From the IMG/VR virus record IMGVR_UViG_3300017917_001201, positions 1 through 55,702 of that record: DNA of 55,702 nt; one strand, written 5' to 3'. The stretch comes from a virus. The notes beneath the pieces were generated by a model, which saw nothing but the letters and a program-made list of their open reading frames with translations, ran no database searches and was not told the origin of the DNA. The translations under genes and the position numbers were made by a program. Shown here one piece after another: positions 6,384 through 13,631 of the stretch (positions within the stretch are counted from its first letter, which is position 1; every line of letters begins with the position of its first letter).

Positions 6384-6616
6384 TGCTCTAGCTTCTCCAG
6401 AACGCGGATGCCGTGGATGATGGCGGTATGATCGCGGTTCATGATTGCGCCGATCTGTGGGTACGAAAGCCCTCGCTGTCTCAGTGCTCGGTAGCACTTG
6501 AACCGAGCCATGATGATGTAGCGATGACGATCCGGCCCCATCACGTCGCGGAACGTAACCTTGTGCTGACTGGCAATATCCCTGATCAGCTGAATGTTTT
6601 TCTCACGCGGCGTCAT
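6380..6616 (-). CDS. DnaA domain IV-like DNA-binding protein, 78 aa
   Basis: Looks like the C-terminal, DnaA-box-binding domain of DnaA alone. The last 35 residues, G-L-S-Y-P-Q-I-G-A-I-M then N-R-D-H-T-A-I-I-H-G, follow the DnaA signature (DHTTVxHA) with its helix-turn-helix. The N-terminus is a basic helical lead. No AAA+ domain is present, so it cannot act as an initiator by itself. It may bind DnaA boxes in the phage or host origin and compete with or recruit host DnaA. The ATGA overlap couples it to the second helix-turn-helix gene at 6613. Confidence 0.75.
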   Translation of the reverse strand: MTPREKNIQLIRDIASQHKVTFRDVMGPDRHRYIIMARFKCYRALRQRGLSYPQIGAIMNRDHTAIIHGIRVLEKLEQ

Positions 6617-6879
6617 TTCTTCTTTGCCCTCCTTGCTTCAAGCTCGAGAAGGATCACGGTCCTGACTCCCCCGTAGCTCTTGTTACAAAACCGAGCGATC
6701 TGGGTGATGCTGAATCCGGCATCGAACATCTCGACGTACGCTTGGTGCCGTGTCCGTACAGCCTTCCCGTCCTTATATCTGCTGTTGATGATCCTTCTCG
6801 GCTGCTCGTTCTCTAGACTTACCCTCTTGGCAATCGCCTCCAGCCTTTCCCTTGGCGTCGGCGGCGGCTTCACTTCCAT
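6613..6879 (-). CDS. Helix-turn-helix DNA-binding protein, 88 aa
   Basis: The C-terminal half (YVEMFDAGFSITQIARFCN, then K-S-Y-G-G-V-R-T-V) reads as a helix-turn-helix and follows the same order as the DnaA-domain-IV-like protein encoded next to it, without the DHT signature. The protein is basic throughout and ends in ARRAKKK. It may be a diverged partner of its neighbour. Role in replication control or transcription is inferred from the pair and from the operon. Confidence 0.65.
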   Translation of the reverse strand: MEVKPPPTPRERLEAIAKRVSLENEQPRRIINSRYKDGKAVRTRHQAYVEMFDAGFSITQIARFCNKSYGGVRTVILLELEARRAKKK

Positions 6880-6890
6880 GTGCTCATGCC

Positions 6891-7316
6891 TCAGTACTTC
6901 TTGCCGCCATCCTTCAGCCGATTTGCAGGCTTGTGGTCTGCGCGACTATCGTTGAATCGGAGCTTCTCGACGATGGCTCCACCGAGATCGAGGCGAAACG
7001 CACCAGCCATATCGAAGATGCGGATGACGGCGTCCGCCAGTTCGACCTCGAACATGGGCCGGTGCTTAAGCTTGTCGTCCATCAGGCCCTTGCGGTGCCC
7101 CTCCATCGCCTCGCTGATCTCGCTATGCACAAGGCACAGCAACTCACCGACGTTGCGGGTGTGAGTGATGTCCTCACCGGTCGACAGATCATTCCACCAA
7201 CCGTTGGCACGGTTCCGTGTGTGGACGTCTCCGCAGATCGCGTTGAGCAACGTTGCTGGAGCCATATCTTCTGGATGTTCGACGTTCGCCTCAACGAGAG
7301 AATCGAATGTGGTCAC
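6891..7316 (-). CDS. MazG-like nucleotide pyrophosphohydrolase, 141 aa
   Basis: An all-helical NTP pyrophosphohydrolase of the MazG type. The metal-binding acidic pattern is visible: HSEISEAMEGHR gives the ExxE pair, and ELADAVIRIFDMAG gives the second E..D pair. RKGLMDDK in the linker is typical of phage MazG-like proteins. By family it hydrolyses (d)NTPs to NMPs plus pyrophosphate. In phages it is thought to clean the nucleotide pool or lower alarmone levels. GTG start overlaps the upstream stop (GTGA). Confidence 0.8.
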   Translation of the reverse strand: MTTFDSLVEANVEHPEDMAPATLLNAICGDVHTRNRANGWWNDLSTGEDITHTRNVGELLCLVHSEISEAMEGHRKGLMDDKLKHRPMFEVELADAVIRIFDMAGAFRLDLGGAIVEKLRFNDSRADHKPANRLKDGGKKY

Positions 7317-7654
7317 GCGCTATACACCTTTCGCTCGAGCCGCAGCGTCGCCGCCTTGGTCCGCCAATATTCAAAGGCGATCTCTCTCGCCTTCAGTTCC
7401 GCCTTCGCAAATGCCAACTCACCCTTCGCGATCCCGTGCGCGATGCGTGCGTCGTAGACATCTTGGGCTTCGTCCGCGTAGCGCATCTGCGCCGCTGCAG
7501 TCTTGTTGCCCTCGAGCTCCGCACGAACCATCGCCTTTGCCACGATGCGCTTCACGTCAGCCTCTGTTCTAGCGACACTCTCTTCTGCCTTACGAAGCAG
7601 ATTGGCAACCCCTCTTATCTGCTCAGCAAAGTTTTCTTCTGTATCGTGTGGCAT
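7313..7654 (-). CDS. Hypothetical coiled-coil protein, 113 aa
   Basis: The ATG at 7654 has GGAGGAG 8 bases upstream and is preferred over the GTG at 7663. Almost wholly alpha-helical with long charged heptads (LLRKAEESVARTEADVKRI, then AFAKAELKAREIAFEYWR). It resembles small coiled-coil proteins found beside primase-helicase genes in phages, but function is unknown. Confidence 0.7.
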   Translation of the reverse strand: MPHDTEENFAEQIRGVANLLRKAEESVARTEADVKRIVAKAMVRAELEGNKTAAAQMRYADEAQDVYDARIAHGIAKGELAFAKAELKAREIAFEYWRTKAATLRLERKVYSA

Positions 7655-7659
7655 AAATA

Positions 7660-7911
7660 TCACTCCTCCATGTCGTCGCCATCTTCCATGGCGCGGATCA
7701 GTCGGTACTTGGCGCGCTCAAGCAGCGCGATTACTTCAGTGGCGAGCTCTGTTGAGAATGCTAGATAGATGCTTCCATCGACGTTCTCACCGATGACCAC
7801 CACTTCAGCGAGTTCTTCGTCCTTGGCGGACTCGAGGATGCGGGTGGGCTCAATGTGGCCGTAGAACGCACCCGTGAACTCGACCACGTTGTCGTCATTG
7901 TCATTCGTCAT
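7660..7911 (-). CDS. Hypothetical acidic protein, 83 aa
   Basis: The ATG at 7911 lies within the end of the upstream gene. Strongly acidic at both ends (MTNDNDDN, EDGDDMEE) with a central strand-helix unit (GSIYLAFSTELATEVIALLE). The layout matches small phage proteins that report amounts or bind partners, but no function can be assigned. Confidence 0.7.
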   Translation of the reverse strand: MTNDNDDNVVEFTGAFYGHIEPTRILESAKDEELAEVVVIGENVDGSIYLAFSTELATEVIALLERAKYRLIRAMEDGDDMEE

Positions 7912-8083
7912 CGCCGTCGAACTCCTTGAGTTGAGCGAACGACATGATGGTCACCCACCTTCCGGTCTCTTTTGACTGAAGGTCGAGCGGTCCATCATCG
8001 GCATACATCAGCGCGTAGTGGATCGCGTCTGCTTTGGTGTCGCAGGAGGCAACAGCCATCCCGTCTTGCATGATTCGATACAT
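7901..8083 (-). CDS. Hypothetical protein, 60 aa
   Basis: ATG overlaps the primase-helicase stop (TGATG), so it is translationally coupled to it. It begins MYRIMQDGMAVASCDTKADA and reads as a small beta-alpha-beta unit. Function unknown; possibly an accessory protein of the primase-helicase by position. Confidence 0.65.
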   Translation of the reverse strand: MYRIMQDGMAVASCDTKADAIHYALMYADDGPLDLQSKETGRWVTIMSFAQLKEFDGDDE

Positions 8084-9921
8084 CAGAATGCGTCCTCCTC
8101 TTCGGGCACACGCCTATCGTTTATGCTGAAACGAACGTAGGCGCGAGGCTGATCTTTGAACCCGCCGACATACTGCATAGAGGCTGGACGCCAGTAGAGG
8201 CCAACCTTCCCTTCCCACTCACCATTACGCTGCTTCGAGCAGGTGACGACTGAGTCGGGGCTGTCGTGCATGTCATCAGGGATTGGGACGCCGGGGTTCG
8301 CAAACTTAAACGTCTCGATCTCCTGTTCCTTCTTCTTGTTGCGCCAGATAGTCAGGACGCTGTCAGATAGGTCGGTGATCGCGCCGCTACCCTTCACATC
8401 CATCTTGCCGGTCTGAGCCAGTTCGCTCTCACCCTTGCGGCTGTGCGTAACAAGGAAGACGGTGGTGCCGGTGGTGTTCTTGAAGTCGCAGAGCTCCTCC
8501 ATGAACCGCTTCTGTCCGGTGTAGTCGTCGTCATCAATGCCGCACTTGGACATGTTGTCGATCACGAAGACGTCGATCCCGTACCGCTTGCGGGCGTAGT
8601 CAAACACCTCGAGCATCCGCTTGGTCTTCGCCGTGCCGACAAGGTCGAACAGCCAAAGCTTCCCCGCGTACCAATCGATGATGGCGTTAGCGAACTGCTG
8701 TGACGGAGTGTCCAGAACACCAGCCGCTTGGCGCGTCAACCTTCCGAGCAGGCGGCGAGCGGGCATTTCCATGGAGGCGATGCACACGCGCTTGCCCTGC
8801 AGCATTGCGTCGAGCGACAGCTGACCGGCGAACTGAGACTTGCCGTGGCCGTTGATGCCGTTGAGGATGATGAGCTCGGCGTCGCGGAACCTGATCTTCC
8901 CCGAGAACTTTGATACGCACGGCTCAAATCCACGTGTGTCGTCCTCATTCGCGAAGAGCTCGCGCATGATGTCGTCGCGATAGTCGGTGGCCGAGCGGAG
9001 CTCCTCTGGATCAAACGCTGTTGCTGTCTTGCGGATCGCCGTGATGTCCGCGCCAGCCAGCAGGCACTCGTTCATGTCCTTGTGCGGAAGCTTCGCCCTT
9101 AGGCAGCGATGCATACCGAGGCGCTCTGCAATCTCTCGAGCAGCGAGCTCGCCCTCCTCGTCCATGTCGAGCGCAAGGATGATGGTCTCGAAGCGGTCGA
9201 GGTTGTCGTACTCGTTCTCGATCCACTGCTGCTTTGCACCTTTGCCGCCACCGAAAGGAACGGACAGCGCGAACACGCCCATCTGATGAGCGGCCATCGC
9301 ATCGAACTCGCCCTCAGTGATCCAGACCTCGCGTGCGTTGTCGTTGATGGTCTGCCAGCCGAAGAGGATCGGCATCTGACCGGCGCTGGTCGGGCCCTGC
9401 CGCTTCTTGTCGTTGATGTCGCGGAACTTGATCATCCGCGTTTCACCCTGCGGATCGATGAACGGCATGAGTACACGCGAACCTTCGGCTGCGATCTTGA
9501 ACGCCGCCATCGTGTCCTCGCGCAGCCCGCGCTGCTGCAGGTACTCAACGACCGCGTTGTTCTCGGCAACCTTCTTGAGGCCAGACGGCTTCTCCGGTGC
9601 CTTGTACTCGCGCTTCGGTGCCTCGAATTTCGGGCGCTCCACACCGAGCCATGCACGTGCCTCATCCATCGCTTCGATCAGGGTGATGCCGCGTACCGCC
9701 ATCCACAGATCGACGAGATCGCCACCGGACTCGCCGGTCGAGAAGTCCGACCACACGCCAGCCTTCGATCCGCTCATGTGAATGCGAAGGGACTGACCCT
9801 TCTCGCCTTCTATGCCACCAACGCAGTACTCGCTGCCATTCACAACGCCAGCAGGGAGAAGGTGGCGCAGCGTCGCCAACATCGTGTCATTGAGCTTCGC
9901 TGAAATATCCCTGAGCTCCAT
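8083..9921 (-). CDS. Primase-helicase (Toprim plus DnaB/gp4-type helicase), 612 aa
   Basis: T7 gp4-like replicative enzyme that would unwind the phage fork and prime the lagging strand. An N-terminal zinc-binding-like region (about 1-95) lacks the usual four cysteines. The Toprim domain follows, with EGEFDAMA (Glu near 203-205) and the acidic DMDEEG at 252-257. The RecA-like helicase domain has Walker A G-I-N-G-H-G-K-S at 355-362 and Walker B VFVIDN. VFLVTHSRK and KGSGAI fit the later DnaB motifs. The protein ends in an acidic tail (EEEDAF), as in T7 gp4, where such a tail contacts the polymerase. Missing zinc cysteines may mean weak or altered primer-site recognition. No phage DNA polymerase gene is visible, so it would work with host polymerase. 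Confidence 0.92.
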   Translation of the reverse strand: MELRDISAKLNDTMLATLRHLLPAGVVNGSEYCVGGIEGEKGQSLRIHMSGSKAGVWSDFSTGESGGDLVDLWMAVRGITLIEAMDEARAWLGVERPKFEAPKREYKAPEKPSGLKKVAENNAVVEYLQQRGLREDTMAAFKIAAEGSRVLMPFIDPQGETRMIKFRDINDKKRQGPTSAGQMPILFGWQTINDNAREVWITEGEFDAMAAHQMGVFALSVPFGGGKGAKQQWIENEYDNLDRFETIILALDMDEEGELAAREIAERLGMHRCLRAKLPHKDMNECLLAGADITAIRKTATAFDPEELRSATDYRDDIMRELFANEDDTRGFEPCVSKFSGKIRFRDAELIILNGINGHGKSQFAGQLSLDAMLQGKRVCIASMEMPARRLLGRLTRQAAGVLDTPSQQFANAIIDWYAGKLWLFDLVGTAKTKRMLEVFDYARKRYGIDVFVIDNMSKCGIDDDDYTGQKRFMEELCDFKNTTGTTVFLVTHSRKGESELAQTGKMDVKGSGAITDLSDSVLTIWRNKKKEQEIETFKFANPGVPIPDDMHDSPDSVVTCSKQRNGEWEGKVGLYWRPASMQYVGGFKDQPRAYVRFSINDRRVPEEEDAF

Positions 9922-10706
9922 CAGATCACTCCCTTCATGAAATCGTTATGTGCGCGGAGCTCGGCCTCGGTGTACGTCTTGACCTGCATCCCAAACTGAT
10001 CGACCTCACCGGTCGTCATCGTGCTGCGCGAGCGATCTGGAACAAACAGACCTTGCCAGTTGGCGTTGATCGAACGGTCGATCACCTCACGCGGTTGGTA
10101 TCCCTTGGCACGCGCTTCAGCCAACACCGCCATCGCCTTCTTGCGAGCGGTATCCGTCAGTGGTTTCTTGATCTCTTTGCGGTAACGCTCCCAGTCCGCC
10201 CACACCTCAGGGTCGACCCAGTCTGGAAGAGAGAACGACGCGCCTTTCTTTTCTTTCCCTTCTTTCTTTTCATTCAATTCATTGTTCTGTGTCCCGCTGG
10301 TGTCCCGGTCCTGTCCCGGTCGTGTCCCAGCGGGTGTCTCGGCACCGTCCCAACGACGCTGATAAAGGTCGTAATTCCTGATAGTTACGACGTTCACCCC
10401 TGTCTCGGTCGATGTCTCGATCATGTCCGCTTGGGTGAGTCGAGCCAGAAACCTATCAGCCCATTGGCGGCTGCGATCCATCTTCGTTGCGATGTCTCGA
10501 ACAGAAATTGCCAGCTGCCCACGGCGCAGATGAATGGCGCGATCTTTGTAGCGGACGGTGACGTCGCGCCACGAAGCGCGCAGCACAAGCCACGCAAACG
10601 TCATGGCCTCGAAGTCCGACTTGAATGTCGGGTTCTTCAGCAGCCTGCGGAACAATAGGATGTAGCCACCATCTGTCGGCGGATTGGTGGCGCAAGAATC
10701 TGTCAT
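9921..10706 (-). CDS. Replication initiator/helicase-loader-like protein, 261 aa
   Basis: First gene of the leftward replication operon. The N-terminal part (about 1-110) has GYILLFRRLLKNPTFKSDFE, FAWLVLRASW and a winged-helix-like stretch (GQLAISVRDIATKMDRS), as in phage O-type replisome organisers. A Lys/Glu-rich linker (NEKKEGKEKKG) leads to a C-terminal part VWADWERYRKEIKKPLT with KGYQPREVIDRSINANWQGL, a pattern shared with DnaA-like or helicase-loader phage proteins. The ATG at 10706 is chosen because AAGGAAGGG lies 7 bases upstream; the frame is open to 10757. It directly overlaps the primase-helicase gene (TGATG), supporting a loader role. Confidence 0.75.
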   Translation of the reverse strand: MTDSCATNPPTDGGYILLFRRLLKNPTFKSDFEAMTFAWLVLRASWRDVTVRYKDRAIHLRRGQLAISVRDIATKMDRSRQWADRFLARLTQADMIETSTETGVNVVTIRNYDLYQRRWDGAETPAGTRPGQDRDTSGTQNNELNEKKEGKEKKGASFSLPDWVDPEVWADWERYRKEIKKPLTDTARKKAMAVLAEARAKGYQPREVIDRSINANWQGLFVPDRSRSTMTTGEVDQFGMQVKTYTEAELRAHNDFMKGVI

Positions 10707-10826
10707 CACATAGCCCTTCCTTCTTGGCGTCTGCTGGTAAAAGTGACGGCAGGCCACGACGGCGCGGAAAGGCGACGCACCAGCAGACTGAGGCTTTTCG
10801 GGAGCTACCCTAGCCGTCTCTCACCG

Positions 10827-10855
10827 TACATAGAAATGCATGACGGGATCGTCAA
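10827..10855 (-). promoter_or_regulatory. Leftward sigma70-like promoter for replication operon
   Basis: On the minus strand TTGACG (10855-10850) and TATGTA (10832-10827) are 17 bases apart, 120 bases before the replication initiator start. The -35 is near consensus and the -10 is weak. It faces away from the promoter at 10989, as in a divergent control region. Confidence 0.6.
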
Positions 10856-10906
10856 GCCCCCTCTGCGCGGCGACGAATTTGTACACGCGAGAGCCCGATG
10901 TGTTCC

Positions 10907-10980
10907 ACGCATCTTTTTATGTGTGCGTCTTTGTGTGACATGAAAGACACATGCTCAAAAAGAAATCACATTTGTGTCTC
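10907..10980. promoter_or_regulatory. Dyad-rich operator-like region between divergent promoters
   Basis: Between the two divergent promoters the sequence is AT-rich and full of TGTG/CACA steps, unlike its surroundings. GTCTTT and AAAGAC flank TGTGACAT (about 10928-10949), and AGACACA and TGTGTCT form another dyad (about 10946-10980). These are likely binding sites for a regulator that controls both operons. The ribbon-helix-helix protein at 12597 is a candidate. Binding is inferred only from the dyads. Confidence 0.5.
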
Positions 10981-10988
10981 TGCAGAAA

Positions 10989-11016
10989 TTGACCTTCGTT
11001 CTGGAGTCGCTATGTT
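10989..11016 (+). promoter_or_regulatory. Rightward sigma70-like promoter for recombination operon
   Basis: TTGACC (10989-10994) and TATGTT (11011-11016) are 16 bases apart, about 25 bases before the annealing-protein gene. Expected start of transcription is near 11023, giving a short leader with an AAGGAG ribosome site. Confidence 0.7.
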
Positions 11017-11041
11017 GGCGCTGCAACGAAGGAGTTCGCAC

Positions 11042-11689
11042 ATGGAATCTCAAATCGCTGGCGTACCAGTCAGCAAGCTGGTCGAAGAGGCCACGAAGCC
11101 GAAGGCAAAAGAAATCTGGGACACGCTGTCCAAGATCAACGTGAACGGCCACGTCGAGAAAAAGAACGGGTTCAGCTATCTCAGCTGGGCGTGGGCTTGG
11201 GGTGTTCTTATGGAGAACTTCCCTGACTCGAAATTCTCGTTCGATAAGTTCGACGGCGGTAGCGAGGTTTTTTACTACCCAGACGGCACTGCCGAAGTGC
11301 GCTGCGTTCTTTCCGTCAACGGGATTGCTCGCTCGATGTGGTTGCCGGTCATGGACCACCGCAACAACGCCATCACCAAGCCGAATGCGCGTGCGATCAA
11401 TGACACGAAGATGCGCTGCCTCGTCAAGACGATGGCTCTCTTCGGCCTCGGTCACTACATCTACGCTGGAGAAGACCTTCCAGCTGCTGATGATGCAGCC
11501 ACTCCACAACCGGAACCTGCTGTTGATCCAGTTGCCGACATTGACGCGTCGCTTTCTGGCGCGAAGTCACTGGACGAACTGAAAGCTGCGTTCACCAAGG
11601 CGAGCAAGTACGCCAAGAACCGTAATGACGCCGAGCTCCTGAAGAAGTTCACGGAACTCAAGGATAAGCGGAAGGCGGAACTTAGCTGA
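11042..11689 (+). CDS. Sak3-type single-strand annealing protein (DUF1071), 215 aa
   Basis: A phage recombinase that would anneal complementary single strands and work with the exonuclease encoded next. Residues about 15-125 match the DUF1071/Sak3 family: WDTLSKINVNGHVEKKNGF, YLSWAWAW, an acidic-aromatic stretch (FYYPDGTAEVRC), LPVMDHRNNAI, and AINDTKMRCLVKTMALFGLG followed by YIYAGED. A C-terminal linker is rich in Pro/Ala and ends in a charged helix. The ATG at 11042 has AAGGAG 8 bases upstream; the frame is open further upstream but without a ribosome site. ATG/TGA overlap with the exonuclease gene shows they are made together. Confidence 0.85.
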   Translation: MESQIAGVPVSKLVEEATKPKAKEIWDTLSKINVNGHVEKKNGFSYLSWAWAWGVLMENFPDSKFSFDKFDGGSEVFYYPDGTAEVRCVLSVNGIARSMWLPVMDHRNNAITKPNARAINDTKMRCLVKTMALFGLGHYIYAGEDLPAADDAATPQPEPAVDPVADIDASLSGAKSLDELKAAFTKASKYAKNRNDAELLKKFTELKDKRKAELS

Positions 11690-12591
11690 TGGAACAGCGG
11701 AGCGAAGAGTGGTTCAAGGCGCGTGTCGGCGTCATCACGGGTAGCCGTGTTGGCTCGATCCTTGGCGTGAACCCGTATCAGAAGTCTGAGGACGTGATGC
11801 GCTCGATGGTTCGAGAGTTCGCGGGCGCAGAAAACGAGTTCAAGGGCAACGCCGCCACCAACCACGGTGAGCGCATGGAGTCTGTTGCCCTTGCCTTCTA
11901 CGAGAAGGTAACGGGAAACAAGGTAGAGCAGACCGGTCTGGTCAAGCACGACGAGCACGACTGGCTTGGTGCATCTCCGGACGGGCTAATCGGCTTGGAC
12001 GGTGGTCTTGAAATCAAGTGCCCATATTGGGCGAAGGAGCCGTACTCGGTCCACGACAAGCCGTCGTACTTCGCTCAGGTGCAGCACGTGATGGAGGTCT
12101 GCGACCTCGAGTGGATGGATTTCTTCTGCTACATCGACGAGGGGAAGTACCTCCTTGAGCGTGTAGAGCGTGACCGTGATTGGTTCATTGACGCGCTCCC
12201 CAAATTGAAGACGTTCCATTCTGAATACCTCTCCATTGTCCACGATGTGGAGAGTGTGAAGCTGTACACAGCCTCGGCAACTACGGACGTTAAAAATTCG
12301 GAAACAGAGCGATTGCTGACTCTGTATCGGGACATTCAAGAGGCGGAAAAAGAAGTAGCTCCGCTAAAGCAGGAGTTCGACGAGCTCAAAAAGAAGCTCG
12401 GTGAAAAGTACGGCTCGTTCGTGACAACTGGACTCAAGGTCAGTCGCGTCGAGAAGAAGGGGGCGGTTGATAACAAGGCCCTCTACAAAGAGCTGAACGT
12501 TGACAGTCTCTTGGCTGAGAGAGGGAAAACCATCGACGACTACCGTAAGGAGCCGGTCGTCAGTTTCGTAGTTTCAAGTGTAGAGGAATGA
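11689..12591 (+). CDS. YqaJ-family (lambda-type) recombination exonuclease, 300 aa
   Basis: A double-strand exonuclease of the YqaJ/lambda Exo family that makes 3' single strands for the upstream annealing protein. Motifs appear in the family order: RVGVITGSRVGSILGVNPY near the N-terminus, NHGERMESVALAFYEK, then SPDGLIGLDGGLEIKCP, whose Asp and E-x-K are the catalytic metal site, and YFAQVQHVMEV. The C-terminal third is a helical coiled region with long charged repeats (IQEAEKEVAPLKQEFDELK), longer than in lambda Exo and as in many YqaJ proteins. It shares its start with the stop of the annealing gene. Confidence 0.9.
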   Translation: MEQRSEEWFKARVGVITGSRVGSILGVNPYQKSEDVMRSMVREFAGAENEFKGNAATNHGERMESVALAFYEKVTGNKVEQTGLVKHDEHDWLGASPDGLIGLDGGLEIKCPYWAKEPYSVHDKPSYFAQVQHVMEVCDLEWMDFFCYIDEGKYLLERVERDRDWFIDALPKLKTFHSEYLSIVHDVESVKLYTASATTDVKNSETERLLTLYRDIQEAEKEVAPLKQEFDELKKKLGEKYGSFVTTGLKVSRVEKKGAVDNKALYKELNVDSLLAERGKTIDDYRKEPVVSFVVSSVEE

Positions 12592-12596
12592 AGGAA

Positions 12597-12779
12597 ATGC
12601 CGAAGAACAAGCGGGACGGGCAAAACCGCCTTGTCCAAACCACAGTAGATGACACCACCTACCGCGCACTGTGTGAGCGGTCGTTGGTCGAAGACAGGCC
12701 AGTTGCCAGCGTGCTTCGTCAAGCCATCGGTCTGTACTTCGCTCACATCGAGCGAATCAAGAATGTCGAACTGAAATAA
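12597..12779 (+). CDS. Ribbon-helix-helix regulator, 60 aa
   Basis: A CopG/Arc-like DNA-binding protein. Residues about 12-50 show a strand (RLVQTTVDD), then helices (YRALCERSLVEDR and SVLRQAIGLYFAHI), the ribbon-helix-helix order. The start at 12597 is chosen because GAGG lies 10 bases upstream; an in-frame ATG at 12588 overlaps the exonuclease stop. No other repressor is visible in this integrase-bearing phage, so it is a candidate controller of the divergent region at 10907. Confidence 0.7.
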   Translation: MPKNKRDGQNRLVQTTVDDTTYRALCERSLVEDRPVASVLRQAIGLYFAHIERIKNVELK

Positions 12780-12794
12780 GAAAGGAACAAGGAA

Positions 12795-13097
12795 GTGGCA
12801 TACGAACAAAAGCCGAATACGTTTTCACTCTTCAAGGACAGCGATGATCGTATCGCTGAGCGGAAGCAGTTCTACCGCGAGAAGGGTTGGGACGAGAACG
12901 CAGTGCCGGTGTACAGCGGCAAGCTGCTCCTTGAGGGCGGCGTCGAACTGGGCATAGAGGCTCGCATTGTTGAAGGCGCAAAGGGCAAGTTCTTTGCCGG
13001 TCGCGTGTGGAAGAAGAAGACGGACGGCGCTTCCGCCCCAGCCTCCAACAACGGTGGCTCGGCTGGCGCTGATCTCGACGACGACATTCCGTTCTGA
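12795..13097 (+). CDS. Putative ssDNA-binding protein with SSB-like acidic tip, 100 aa
   Basis: The C-terminus runs from an Ala/Ser/Gly-rich linker into D-L-D-D-D-I-P-F, which is the conserved tip of bacterial SSB that recruits replication and repair proteins. The N-terminal 70 residues (NTFSLFKDSDDRIAERKQFY, then YSGKLLLEGGVELGIEAR and FFAGRVWKK) are beta-rich but not a standard SSB OB-fold sequence. Its place directly after the annealing protein and exonuclease supports an SSB role. GTG start with AAGGA upstream. Function is inferred from the tail and context. Confidence 0.7.
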   Translation: MAYEQKPNTFSLFKDSDDRIAERKQFYREKGWDENAVPVYSGKLLLEGGVELGIEARIVEGAKGKFFAGRVWKKKTDGASAPASNNGGSAGADLDDDIPF

Positions 13098-13105
13098 TCG
13101 TCAAT

Positions 13106-13137
13106 GGGGAGGCTTCGGCCTCCCCTCTTATAAGAGG
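13106..13137 (+). terminator. Hairpin after SSB-like gene, with overlapping palindrome
   Basis: GGGGAGGC-TTCG-GCCTCCCC forms an 8-base stem with a UUCG loop (13106-13125), 8 bases after the stop codon. The following TCTTAT is a weak T-tract. A perfect 14-base palindrome (CCTCTTATAAGAGG, 13124-13137) overlaps its 3' arm by two bases, so the two hairpins compete. This may give partial termination before the ThyX/integrase genes. Confidence 0.65.
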
Positions 13138-13146
13138 TAGCTAGGG

Positions 13147-13287
13147 ATGACTTTGCTGATTGCGTGCCTGCTGATCCACATGGGCGGTCTGTCTGGCGGG
13201 TGGTACGTGCTGGCTGTCTGGATTTGGTTCCTGCGACATCTCCCTGCTCTGATGAAAGTATTTCCTGATGCTGGTCCTGACTCGTAA
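13147..13287 (+). CDS. Small membrane protein, 46 aa
   Basis: ATG preceded by GAGGTAG. The sequence is a hydrophobic N-terminal half (LLIACLLIHMGGLSGGWYVL, then AVWIWFLRHL) with one or two short membrane segments. Its last 20 bases overlap the CsrA-like gene. Function unknown. Confidence 0.6.
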   Translation: MTLLIACLLIHMGGLSGGWYVLAVWIWFLRHLPALMKVFPDAGPDS

Positions 13288-13618
13288 TCAAGGTACGGCG
13301 ATCTATGGTGGCGTGGAGCTCACACCAGACCTCGAGGGAACCTTCGAGCACAAGATCGAGATCGTTGAGCTTGGGTCTAAGGGCCACCACAATTTTGCCA
13401 TGATCTGCATCACATTCAGGGGCGGCGAGTCCAGAACAGTCCTACTCGACGCCATCAACGACAGCCACATCATCAACGACGATGTCGGTGTGTACCTACT
13501 TGGGATGCGGACGTTTAAGCGTGAAGGCAATCATGCTGCATATCAGGCGCGCATAGGAATAGACGCGCCGCTCAAGTACCGCGTTGTCCGAGACGACGCG
13601 ATAAAGAAAGCCTGCTGA
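13268..13618 (+). CDS. CsrA-like protein interrupted by a ~52-residue insertion, 116 aa
   Basis: Both ends match the post-transcriptional regulator CsrA/RsmA. Residues 1-13 read MLVLTRNQGTAIY (CsrA: MLILTRRVGE...). Residues 30-39 read IEIVELGSKG, like the second strand (VTVLGVKG). Residues 93-113 read QARIGIDAPLKYRVVRDD followed by AIKKA, like QVRIGVNAP...VHREEI, keeping Arg6 and the second RNA-contacting Arg. Between residues about 40 and 92 lies an insertion of about 52 residues absent from CsrA, which is about 60 residues long. By family it would bind GGA motifs in mRNA leaders and alter translation. The insertion may change dimerisation or add a second site. The weak ribosome site and overlap with the upstream gene suggest coupled translation. 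Confidence 0.65.
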   Translation: MLVLTRNQGTAIYGGVELTPDLEGTFEHKIEIVELGSKGHHNFAMICITFRGGESRTVLLDAINDSHIINDDVGVYLLGMRTFKREGNHAAYQARIGIDAPLKYRVVRDDAIKKAC

Positions 13619-13631
13619 GGAGACTAAGGCA

